A DNA stretch of 9,709 bases, from positions 1-9,709 of the forward strand of contig JAIRWJ010000004.1 in assembly GCA_031269065.1 (NCBI GenBank). Direction: 5' to 3'. This document shows, in pieces, positions 1 through 5,712 of this stretch. Every line of letters starts with the position of its first letter. The first letter of the stretch is position 1. The position numbers and the translations under genes are program-made. This stretch comes from Rickettsiales bacterium (GTDB lineage Bacteria; Pseudomonadota; Alphaproteobacteria; Rickettsiales; UBA1997). The notes beneath the pieces were generated by a model. The model ran no database searches and was not told where the DNA came from. It worked only from the letters and a program-made list of their open reading frames with translations.

Positions 1-61
1 TGTGGGAGGAGCCAGTCTAAAAGGTGATGAATTCTTTGATATTGTGGTGAAGGCAATGTAG
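1..61 (+). CDS. tpiA: Triosephosphate isomerase, C-terminal end (partial)
   Basis: The frame starting at base 2 reads VGGASLKGDEFFDIVVKAM and then TAG at 59-61. The VGGASLK stretch is the phosphate-binding loop and final helix at the C-terminus of triosephosphate isomerase, which interconverts dihydroxyacetone phosphate and glyceraldehyde 3-phosphate in central metabolism. Everything upstream, including the catalytic residues, lies outside the window, so the call rests on about 19 residues. The match to the family's ending is close, both in the GGASL motif and in the distance from that motif to the stop codon. Confidence 0.85.
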   Translation, partial: VGGASLKGDEFFDIVVKAM

Positions 62-94
62 GGGGCCAGAGCTGAAATTTACTTATATTCAGAC

Positions 95-126
95 GGGAGG
101 GGGACTGTTAGCTCAGTCCCCGTCCC
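95..126 (+). terminator. GC-rich hairpin after tpiA (possible terminator)
   Basis: GGGGACTG (100-107) and CAGTCCCC (114-121) pair perfectly around the loop TTAGCT. A further GGGA/TCCC arm follows after one G-G mismatch, and a GGCCA/TGGCC pair lies farther out. It sits just past the tpiA stop, so it probably ends or stabilises that transcript. No T-run follows on either strand, so it is not a standard Rho-independent terminator. Confidence 0.45.
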
Positions 127-142
127 TTGGCCAGATATATAC

Positions 143-187
143 ATCATCAAATATCTTTCTCACATCTTTTGAGATATTGTGTATGAT
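143..187. repeat. AT-rich interrupted inverted repeat
   Basis: AATATCT (150-156) pairs with AGATATT (172-178). Farther out, ATCAT (143-147) pairs with ATGAT (183-187). It lies between tpiA and the small minus-strand frames. It could be a binding site or a weak bidirectional terminator, but no T-run follows on either side, so its role is open. Confidence 0.3.
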
Positions 188-234
188 TGCCCCCCTTTTG
201 GGTTAACATCGGCTGACAAACCTCCCTATCGTCC

Positions 235-405
235 TCACCTCCACGACATAGGAAAACCTGGTTTTCCCTTTGTTCCCAATCCTTTTAGGATTTTTAAAAA
301 GTCACTCCCAACCGGGAAGTTCCAGAGCCCCGGTACTGGACACGAAAAAAGCAGGATAGGGAACAGTAGGATAGGATTAGTGAAACGTTTCAAATTCTTC
401 TTCAT
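235..405 (-). CDS. Possible small lipoprotein (56 aa)
   Basis: A short minus-strand frame starts at ATG 405-403 and ends in TGA at 237-235. It begins MKKNLKRF, follows with a hydrophobic run (TNPILLFPILLF) and reaches a cysteine at residue 22 in the context LLFSC. This is the layout of a lipoprotein signal peptide: basic start, hydrophobic core, lipobox-like end. The -2 Phe is not typical of a lipobox. The remainder is about 34 residues rich in Gly and Pro. It begins 27 nt after the stop of the 70-residue frame on the same strand, so the two may be co-transcribed. No strong Shine-Dalgarno sequence precedes it, and the length is short enough to occur by chance. If real, it would be a substrate for the LspA encoded in this window. 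Confidence 0.4.
   Translation of the reverse strand: MKKNLKRFTNPILLFPILLFSCPVPGLWNFPVGSDFLKILKGLGTKGKPGFPMSWR
251..297 (+). terminator. Two small adjacent hairpins, the second with a T-run
   Basis: GGAAAAC (251-257) pairs with GTTTTCC (261-267) around CTG. About a dozen bases later, ATCCT and AGGAT pair around TTT and lead directly into a T-run near 290-295. On the plus strand the second resembles a weak Rho-independent terminator for anything reading through from tpiA. Both lie inside the possible minus-strand lipoprotein frame, which weakens either reading. Confidence 0.25.
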
Positions 406-432
406 ACTTTTCAAAATTTATCATGTATCTAG

Positions 433-645
433 CTATTTCATCTTCTGTTCTTTCTCTAACAAAAATTCCCTCAGTTCTTTCTCATCCACAACACTAACAT
501 TCTCTCCACTGCCATCTGAATTCTGGGTGCCAGCTGCGCTTTCTGTAGCTAGGTCACTGACAAAGCTAGCAGCATAACCACCCCCAGAATTACCAGAACT
601 CAAACCAATACTAAACACAACTGCTAGCACAATTCCTCTGAACAT
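433..645 (-). CDS. Small exported protein, function unknown (70 aa)
   Basis: The protein starts MFRGIVLAVVFSIGLSSG, a short basic start followed by a hydrophobic core of about 14 residues, then small residues (GGGYAAS) suited to signal peptidase I cleavage near residues 25-27. The mature part of roughly 45 residues has a Ser/Gly/Asp-rich section and then a charged helix (DEKELREFLLEKEQKMK). There is no cysteine, so it is not a lipoprotein. AAGAAGG lies just upstream of the ATG at 645 with a plausible spacing, and an AT-rich TATTAT element lies farther up. The family is not recognised. The plus strand is also open here, but that frame has low-complexity Ser/Phe composition and looks like the shadow. 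Short length limits confidence. Confidence 0.5.
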   Translation of the reverse strand: MFRGIVLAVVFSIGLSSGNSGGGYAASFVSDLATESAAGTQNSDGSGENVSVVDEKELREFLLEKEQKMK

Positions 646-749
646 AGATCCCTTCTTATTTATTAGCCATAATATAGTTGTACATTAGTCCAGAATTATT
701 AATTAATCAGTAGTCATTAAAAAATTCGGGGCCGCAAAAATTGTTATCC

Positions 750-978
750 TCAGGCCACTGGTCCCTTCATTATTTCACTATTATCCAGTTTTTTGAGACA
801 CTTCAGGGAGAATAGGGCACTATTTCTATCTCTTCTCTCTATTTCCTCTGTCAGCAGGCTATTGGCCTTTTTCAATTAGTTGTTCAGATAGCTTAATGCT
901 ACAGCCTATCTCCAGAGCTTTCTGCAGAGATCTTAATGATATACCAGCTAGATAGAGGGTTAGAGCTAGCTTTTTCAT
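750..978 (-). pseudogene. Small frameshifted reading frame, possibly an HTH or transposase relic
   Basis: On the minus strand an ATG at 978 opens MKKLALTLYLAGISLRSLQK and continues to TAG at 859. A second frame, one base out of step, starts at the run of five A around 868-872. It continues without a stop for 40 codons (through LLTEEIERRDRNSALFSL) to TGA at 752-750. Joining the two at the A-run gives one continuous protein of about 75 residues with helical, charged composition. The LALTLYLAGISLRSL segment loosely resembles the first helix-turn-helix of some insertion-sequence transposases, but the likeness is weak. No Shine-Dalgarno sequence is seen before the ATG. It may be a recently broken gene or two chance frames. 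The ATG lies just outside the promoter at 1006-1033, which drives the opposite strand. Confidence 0.35.
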
Positions 979-1005
979 GATCAGTGGATATTTATAGTTT
1001 AATTC

Positions 1006-1033
1006 TTGACTTTATAGCTTTTCTGATTATAAC
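1006..1033 (+). promoter_or_regulatory. Sigma-70 type promoter for the 553-aa gene
   Basis: TTGACT (1006-1011) and TATAAC (1028-1033) are separated by 16 bases, which matches the housekeeping consensus well. Transcription would start near 1040, giving a 5' leader of about 40 nt with AGGAGG ending 5 nt before the ATG at 1082. Confidence 0.7.
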
Positions 1034-1081
1034 TTCAGCCGTGCACCAAGGTGTTGTGTCAAAAAAATGTAGGAGGATGAG

Positions 1082-2743
1082 ATGGGCGGATCTACCGATT
1101 TTGGGAGTCTTAGTGACTACTTTCAGACTATAAAAGGGACTATAGAAACCAGCAGAAGAGAGGGGGTTTCACCGATATATGAATTGGGCAGTATTGTGGA
1201 GAGTGAAAAAGGATTGCTAGCCTGCTGTTCTATGATGGCAGATGGACTACCGCAGGTCAGTGACTATTTCAGAAAATTAAACGAACAAATAATTGATTTT
1301 GTCTTTTCGACGAGGGAGGAGTCCTATAAAGAAATATCTGGTGCCGAGATTACATCTGAAGTAAGATTTTTTGCATGCCTGTTGAAATACATGGTCTTAA
1401 ATCAGAAGTTTGAGAACAGCGACTTCAGTCAGGATCTTAAAAAAGAAATGGATAGGCTGGGTAGGTTTTTCAGAGAGGTGGTGGCTCCAGAGTATAAAGA
1501 TGATACGAAAAGCAAAGAGGAATTCCTGCATGAACTACAACCAATGGGCACTGAGTCAAGAACCAGTGGGATGAACTCCGGTCTTCTATCTAATATTATA
1601 TTTATGGCAGTTAGATACGATAGTTTTAACTCTGATTTTATAGATGTATTATTCGATGCAACACCAGAATTTATAAGCAGCCCAAATGTACATTTTCAAT
1701 GTACTGACATGATAAATTCTCTAGTTCCCATTGAACCTAATTTTCAGTACCGTAGGTTTGATCTTGCGGAAAAGTATATAGAAAGATACCCAGAAAAGAT
1801 ATGTTCATTTTGTTCATCGACGGATGATATGGGAAAACTTTACCATAATACCCTTAAAAAAATGGGCATGAGTGACTCATATTTTTCTGATTTCACAGAA
1901 ATTAATACGGATGGCAAAATAAGTTATAGAGACACTAGATGCGAACCAAATTTTCTGTCGAATGTTATTCATATAATGCAGAATAATTCAGAATCTAAAG
2001 AAAATAGGGAAGAAGCTACCAAATTGTTTTTCCGCTGTCTAAATACTTTAAATAGCTACATCGAAACTAACGCTGAAGATGAAAATATTATGAAAACTGT
2101 AGAATATCACCTAAACTGTGGTATTAATATAAATGGTGAATTAGCGTCACCACTCGATATAATAAATGAAAAACTAGGCCAAGTACCTAATAATTCTAAA
2201 GAGGCTGAAATTTTGAAAAAATCTGTAGAATTGCTAACCTCCGAAAAAATCAAATTAAAAACCATAGGAGAGCTGGAATTCGATAGATTACGTATAGAAC
2301 CCGATAAACTGAGACTCAAATCACTAGAATTAAAATTTAGGCTTAGCGATTTAGAGACAGAGTTGGCAAAAAATCGCACCGACCTTGAAAAAACTACTAG
2401 TTTTTTTTCAAAGCTAGGCAATATATTTAATAGGATAATTAAAGTGATTGCTGGAATATTTGGAATAAAAAACAGTAATGATGTGAGTGATAGTGGAGAT
2501 AAAGAGCGGAAAATTAGGGATAGGATCAGCGAGATTGAAGAGCAAAAAATTAAAAACGTAGAAGAATATAATAAAATAAAAGAAGCGATGGTGGTGGCCT
2601 CTGGAAGATTTGCAGTAATAAAAAGGGTAGTAGTCAGAAAAAGAAGATTAGCCGAAGGAGTGGAGGTTGACAGTAGCCAGCATGTGAAAAAGGAATTTTA
2701 TAGGAAAGCCAATATAGCAGTCGAGAAGGCTTATCCCAAGTGA
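1082..2743 (+). CDS. Large protein of unknown function with ankyrin-like motifs and C-terminal coiled coil (553 aa)
   Basis: A monocistronic gene with its own promoter, a strong AGGAGG site 5 nt before the start, and a clear terminator. The family is not recognised. There is no signal peptide and no convincing membrane span. The segment at about 338-388 (VEYHLNCGININ, then SPLDII) reads like a divergent ankyrin repeat. The stretches LLSNIIFMAV (168-177) and FLSNVIHIM (291-299) start two further helical segments that resemble each other. Residues 375-437 are highly charged and helical, probably coiled coil. They are followed by an amphipathic stretch rich in Ile and Phe (441-463), then a second charged helix (473-505). 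The C-terminus is basic (VVVRKRR at 516-522, YPK at the end). Ankyrin-repeat proteins with basic C-termini are typical type IV secretion effectors in Rickettsiales, so an effector role is an inference. Codon use resembles the neighbours. Confidence 0.85.
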   Translation: MGGSTDFGSLSDYFQTIKGTIETSRREGVSPIYELGSIVESEKGLLACCSMMADGLPQVSDYFRKLNEQIIDFVFSTREESYKEISGAEITSEVRFFACLLKYMVLNQKFENSDFSQDLKKEMDRLGRFFREVVAPEYKDDTKSKEEFLHELQPMGTESRTSGMNSGLLSNIIFMAVRYDSFNSDFIDVLFDATPEFISSPNVHFQCTDMINSLVPIEPNFQYRRFDLAEKYIERYPEKICSFCSSTDDMGKLYHNTLKKMGMSDSYFSDFTEINTDGKISYRDTRCEPNFLSNVIHIMQNNSESKENREEATKLFFRCLNTLNSYIETNAEDENIMKTVEYHLNCGININGELASPLDIINEKLGQVPNNSKEAEILKKSVELLTSEKIKLKTIGELEFDRLRIEPDKLRLKSLELKFRLSDLETELAKNRTDLEKTTSFFSKLGNIFNRIIKVIAGIFGIKNSNDVSDSGDKERKIRDRISEIEEQKIKNVEEYNKIKEAMVVASGRFAVIKRVVVRKRRLAEGVEVDSSQHVKKEFYRKANIAVEKAYPK

Positions 2744-2755
2744 GATAAACTCACT
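2739..2755 (+). other. Hairpin spanning the stop codon of the 553-aa gene
   Basis: AGTGAG (2739-2744) and CTCACT (2750-2755) pair around ATAAA, with the TGA stop inside the 5' arm. No T-run follows. The true terminator appears to be the next hairpin downstream. Confidence 0.35.
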
Positions 2756-2798
2756 CTGTACCCACTATATCAATATTTTTCGGAACTTGTAGAATCGG

Positions 2799-2829
2799 AT
2801 TGTGGAACATGCGCACCACAATTTTTTTT
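2799..2829 (+). terminator. Rho-independent terminator of the 553-aa gene
   Basis: ATTGTGG (2799-2805) and CCACAAT (2816-2822) pair perfectly around a 10-base loop and are followed by eight T (2822-2829). The T-run is on the plus strand only, so the element ends plus-strand transcription coming from the gene that stops at 2743. Confidence 0.85.
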
Positions 2830-2847
2830 GGATAAGAACATAATCGC

Positions 2848-2940
2848 AGCAACCGGAGATAGCGTAGATTCGTGTCTATGGTAGCACTCTAGGACGACAC
2901 ACGCCCACTACCGGTGGCTACGCCCCGGTCGTCATCCTTT
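2848..2940. other. GC-rich, strongly structured stretch, possible noncoding RNA or tmRNA tail
   Basis: This stretch is much richer in GC than its surroundings and has no open frame of note. TAGCGTAGA (2860-2868) pairs with TCTATGGTA (2875-2883) around TTCGTG with one mismatch and one G-U pair when read as plus-strand RNA. GACGAC (2893-2898) pairs with GTCGTC (2928-2933), enclosing a CCAC/GTGG stem-loop. It lies between the plus-strand terminator and the tmRNA. It may be the 3' trailer of the minus-strand tmRNA transcript or a separate RNA. The G-U pair slightly favours the plus strand. No family motif (RNase P, 6S, SRP) is recognised. Confidence 0.35.
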
Positions 2941-2944
2941 AAAA

Positions 2945-3317
2945 CATCCGATAGTTAGGCAGGAACCGTACAGACGGTTACATATCCCGCCGGTACTGGT
3001 GGGAGATTCTGTTGACAGGCTCCCCCGGGCCCCGTCACAAAGGCTCATCACAACTAAGTGAAAATATTTCTAATGAAATATAGTCCGAAGACTAAGCAGC
3101 CATTGCAACATTAGCAAAGTTTTTCTTTGCATTTAAGTTTTTGAACTATTCCCACTTCCGTGGCAGCCGAGTCTCGCTGGATAAAACTTATACCTTTCAG
3201 AGAATGTCAAAGCTAGTTCACCCCCTCGACAGATTGTCAGCGGTGGAGGTGTCGGGTACCGCCCCCGAGTCCATTGCACCTATTACGTACAGCTCTTATT
3301 ATCATAGTCAGAAGACA
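2945..3317 (-). ncRNA. ssrA: Circularly permuted two-piece tmRNA
   Basis: On the minus strand the order is acceptor piece, spacer, coding piece, which is the permuted arrangement of alphaproteobacteria. The acceptor piece ends near 3242: conserved GGAC, then T-stem TCGGG/CCCGA, then acceptor strand CACCTCC (3251-3245), then ACC. A 16-nt spacer (3241-3226) can form a GACA/TGTC hairpin. The coding piece starts GGGGGTG (3225-3219), which pairs with CACCTCC over 7 bp with one G-U. PK1-like elements follow, including CCAC-GGAA-GTGG. The tag starts at GCA 3130, 95 nt from the coding-piece 5' end. It reads AKKNFANVAMAA and stops at TAG 3094-3092, with that stop inside a TAGTC-TTCG-GACTA hairpin. The RNA tags stalled nascent chains for proteolysis with SmpB. 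Core extent is firm; the 5' end is inferred from the promoter and the 3' end is uncertain, anywhere between about 2940 and 3040. Confidence 0.9.
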
Positions 3318-3322
3318 AAGCA

Positions 3323-3351
3323 ACTATAGCATTATTTTTTTAATTTTGCAA
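3323..3351 (-). promoter_or_regulatory. Sigma-70 type promoter for ssrA
   Basis: On the minus strand TTGCAA (3351-3346) and TATAGT (3328-3323) are separated by exactly 17 bases, and TGC directly precedes the -10 element. Transcription would start near 3316-3317, about 75 nt before the acceptor end of the tmRNA. Confidence 0.7.
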
Positions 3352-3361
3352 ATTTTCTGTA

Positions 3362-3533
3362 CAAATAGTTGGGAATCCCTAGAAAGTGTAAACATACAAA
3401 AATTGGAGGCAAAGCTTGAAAAATCAACATCGCTGATCAATATTTCCTCTCTTCCTGATTTGCCAGACTCAATGAGAAAATTCTGAAATTCCTCCACGAA
3501 GCGCCAGAAGAGAATATGATAAAAAAGCGATAG
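3362..3533 (+). pseudogene. Remnant of a frameshifted reading frame
   Basis: One plus-strand frame reads SWESLESVNIQKLEAKLEKS and on through SSLPDLPDS to a TGA at 3484-3486. A second frame overlaps it just before that stop and continues as NEKILKFLHEAPEENMIKKR to TAG at 3531-3533. Joined, they give about 55 residues of acidic, helical protein followed directly by a terminator-like hairpin, as expected for the tail of a gene. The upstream part would run into the tmRNA promoter and no start is convincing. This looks like the last fragment of a decayed gene; the original family is not recognised. Confidence 0.35.
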
Positions 3534-3592
3534 TCATGGGGTAATGCCAGCAAACCCGGCAGGTAATTTGCTGGACTATTTCATTTTTTTTT
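3530..3592 (+). terminator. Terminator-like hairpin with nine T, upstream of the GST-like gene
   Basis: CCAGCAAA (3547-3554) pairs with TTTGCTGG (3567-3574), and outside this ATAGT (3530-3534) pairs with ACTAT (3575-3579) across an 11-base bulge. A run of nine T follows at 3584-3592. GGG in the bulge could pair with CCC in the loop as a pseudoknot. It either ends the decayed frame before it or attenuates transcription into the gene at 3618, since only 25 bases remain between the T-run and that start. Confidence 0.6.
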
Positions 3593-3617
3593 CTAATGTC
3601 CTCCTAGCAGACTGTCA

Positions 3618-4325
3618 ATGAAGGGAAAGTTGTCGAAATATACACTTTATAGTTCTGTTTTTTGTCCTTTTTCAAGAAAGGTGAGATTCATTCTGGATGA
3701 AATGGAAGCAGACTATCAGATTACAGAGGTAAAATTCTGGCTCAGGAACAGGGAGTTTCTTCTACTGAATCCAGCGAGTGAGGTTCCAGTGCTGAAAAAC
3801 CTGCAAACCGGCGAGGTGATATGTGATAGCTATTTGATATGCGAATATATCTGCGGAACCGAAAGAGAGGTAAATGAACTAAATTATTTCGATTTTCTCG
3901 GTCTAAATCTCAGAGAGAAGCATGAAATACAGAGGCTGCATATGTGGTTTGATAAGAAATTTTACTACGAGGTCTCTAAATACATAGTAGATGAAACATT
4001 TCTCAACAGTTTTCTTGGAGTGGGACACATCAATACTAATAGACTGTCCATAGCTCTGAGAAATTTGGAACTGCACCTAGGCTATATGGAACATCTTCTT
4101 AGTAGAAAAAGATGGCTAGCATCTGAGTCCTTTACTGTGGCGGATATAGCAGCCGCAGCGCAGCTATCGGTTGTTGATTATCTTGGGCATGTGGAATGGG
4201 ATAAACATCCGAAACTTAAAGATTGGTACAGAATAGTAAAATCAAAAAAAGGCTTTAGGAACATCCTTTTTGATAAAATACCAGGATTTAGGGCCCATAA
4301 GTGTTATAGCGAACTGGACTTCTAG
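3618..4325 (+). CDS. Glutathione S-transferase family protein (235 aa)
   Basis: A two-domain GST-fold protein of normal length. The N-terminal thioredoxin-like domain (about 7-80) has YSSVFCPFSRKVRF, with a CPFS motif (C16-S19) at the usual active-site position, the cis-proline loop EVPVL (P57) and the glutathione-binding DS pair (D70-S71 in DSYLICEYI). The C-terminal helical domain carries the GST capping-box motif around SFTVADIAAAA (about 170-180). Such proteins bind glutathione; the CPFS site suggests thiol-transferase or omega-like chemistry, but the substrate cannot be told. The gene leads a tight cluster with the histidine kinase one base after its stop. No clear Shine-Dalgarno sequence precedes ATG 3618; a TTG at 3630 after AAGGGAAAG is an alternative start. 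A terminator-like hairpin lies immediately upstream. Confidence 0.85.
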   Translation: MKGKLSKYTLYSSVFCPFSRKVRFILDEMEADYQITEVKFWLRNREFLLLNPASEVPVLKNLQTGEVICDSYLICEYICGTEREVNELNYFDFLGLNLREKHEIQRLHMWFDKKFYYEVSKYIVDETFLNSFLGVGHINTNRLSIALRNLELHLGYMEHLLSRKRWLASESFTVADIAAAAQLSVVDYLGHVEWDKHPKLKDWYRIVKSKKGFRNILFDKIPGFRAHKCYSELDF

Positions 4326-4326
4326 C

Positions 4327-5706
4327 ATGGGCCGGAAAACAGTACAGAATAATCGGAAAATCCTGTCAAGTGGTTTGTTCCATAGATTCATGCTAATAGT
4401 TCTGGTACCGATGTTCTCACTGCAAATTGCTTCACTCTACATATTTTTTCAAAGGTACTGGAATAGTTCCTCCAGGAAAAATCTGGCTACACTGGCGAAA
4501 AAAATTGGAGTCATAGATAGGAAATATAATTACTGTCTAGCAGGCTTCTGCAATAGGGAGACTTTGTTGGAAAATATTAATTTTTCCGATGATTTCAGAG
4601 TTAGGCTGTTAGATAAAGACAGCTACAGCAACGGAACAGTCTCCTTGAAATCTTACGGAGTCAAGCTGCTGTTCCTTCCTAGTCAACTGAAACGATTCGA
4701 ATCTGGTCTCCATAGGTTGGTCCCAGACCAGGTAAGTTTTCTTAGAATGGATTCAGATGCGCTTGTTATAGACATTTTAAAACCTAACAGTGTGCTGGAA
4801 TATAGGGTAAGCAAGAACAATATTTTTATACCTAGGGTAAATCTTCTGATCTTCTGGAATGCAATTTCCTTTTTGGCCATAGCTGCCATAGCCTTTATCT
4901 TCGTAAAGAATCAGGTTAGGTCCATAAAGCTTCTTAAAGACTTTGCTAATGACTTTTCCTATCTGGAAAAGGAAAATATCAACTTTAAACCAACCGGAGC
5001 CAGAGAGATAAGAGAGGTTGGTTGGGCTTTTCTGAATGTCGTCAGGAAAATGAGAAACCTGATGAATGCTAGGACCACAATGCTAGCCCAGATATCCCAT
5101 GATCTAAGAACTCCTCTAACCAGAATGAAACTACAGCTGGAGTTTATGAACGATGAAGAGATTGCGGTTCCTTTGAGGCAAGATTTGGAAGAAATGGAGA
5201 AGATGATAAACGAATACCTGCTCTTTGCCCAGGGAATTGTGGAGGGTAGCCACAGTCTTGTTGATATCAGGCAATTCTTCAGTTCCATCGTTGACGACTA
5301 TCGGAGGAGCAACTACAAGAATATTTTCCTAAAGTTTGATATGGGCGGTGTGGACAAAGTTTTCCTAAAAATAGACTCTTTTAGAAGGAGCGTAAATAAC
5401 ATAGTGAATAACTCACTGAAATACAGGCAGAAGAAGATAGAGATTTCTGTGAGAACAAACGATTCCAGCCTCATCATAATGATCGATGATGATGGTAGAG
5501 GGCTGGAGAAGGATCTTCTAAGGAAGGTAAGAAGGCCATTCTATAGCACAGGAAAAGACAGCGACGGGAATAATTTTGGTCTCGGATTGTCTGTTGTCCA
5601 GCATGTCGTTGACATGCATAGAGGAAAGGTCTATTTTGGCAAATCGAGAACTTTGGGTGGTCTGAGCGTAACTATGACCATTCCAATTCTGAAGAAATCT
5701 GAGTAG
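4327..5706 (+). CDS. EnvZ-type transmembrane sensor histidine kinase (459 aa)
   Basis: A membrane-bound two-component sensor. From ATG 4327 it has a first membrane span (about 21-41), a periplasmic sensor region of about 130 residues, a second span (172-193) and a HAMP-like linker (194-246). The phosphoacceptor motif ISHDLRTPLTRMKLQLE follows (His at 258). The ATPase domain shows the N box NNIVNNSLKY (357-366), G1 DDDGRGL (387-393), F box RPFYSTGK and G2 FGLGLSVV (417-424). All key residues are present, so it should autophosphorylate. The RTPLTRMKLQLE sequence is typical of EnvZ-like kinases, which phosphorylate OmpR-type regulators. No regulator is encoded in the window, so the partner lies elsewhere. 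An in-frame ATG at 4270 would overlap the GST gene by 56 bases; the start at 4327, one base after the GST stop, is preferred. Confidence 0.92.
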   Translation: MGRKTVQNNRKILSSGLFHRFMLIVLVPMFSLQIASLYIFFQRYWNSSSRKNLATLAKKIGVIDRKYNYCLAGFCNRETLLENINFSDDFRVRLLDKDSYSNGTVSLKSYGVKLLFLPSQLKRFESGLHRLVPDQVSFLRMDSDALVIDILKPNSVLEYRVSKNNIFIPRVNLLIFWNAISFLAIAAIAFIFVKNQVRSIKLLKDFANDFSYLEKENINFKPTGAREIREVGWAFLNVVRKMRNLMNARTTMLAQISHDLRTPLTRMKLQLEFMNDEEIAVPLRQDLEEMEKMINEYLLFAQGIVEGSHSLVDIRQFFSSIVDDYRRSNYKNIFLKFDMGGVDKVFLKIDSFRRSVNNIVNNSLKYRQKKIEISVRTNDSSLIIMIDDDGRGLEKDLLRKVRRPFYSTGKDSDGNNFGLGLSVVQHVVDMHRGKVYFGKSRTLGGLSVTMTIPILKKSE

Positions 5707-5712
5707 GGGCTT

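Noticed and set aside
352..377. Short repeats of AGGATAGG, considered as a possible repeat array.
   Set aside because: Only two to three imperfect copies over 26 bases, with no regular spacers; not CRISPR and not a notable tandem repeat.
179..577. Plus-strand open frame of 132 codons.
   Set aside because: No ribosome site, low-complexity Phe/Ser-rich composition, and it lies opposite two minus-strand frames with signal peptides.
3050..3094. Plus strand ATATAGTCC preceded by a hairpin resembles the 3' core (S element) of a group I intron.
   Set aside because: No P, Q or R elements precede it, and the same bases are explained on the minus strand by the tmRNA stop-codon hairpin and the following TATTTC/GAAATA stem.
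3081..3106. Plus strand AGTCCGAAGACTAAGCAGCC looks like the conserved SRP RNA motif (GGTCCGGAAGGAAGCAGCC).
   Set aside because: It is the complement of the tmRNA tag end and UUCG hairpin. The flanking SRP helix does not form and the likeness is by chance.
3141..3486. Two overlapping plus-strand frames (62 and 70 codons) over the tmRNA.
   Set aside because: They cross the tmRNA gene and its promoter. Only the tail of the second, past 3362, looks protein-like and is reported as a remnant.
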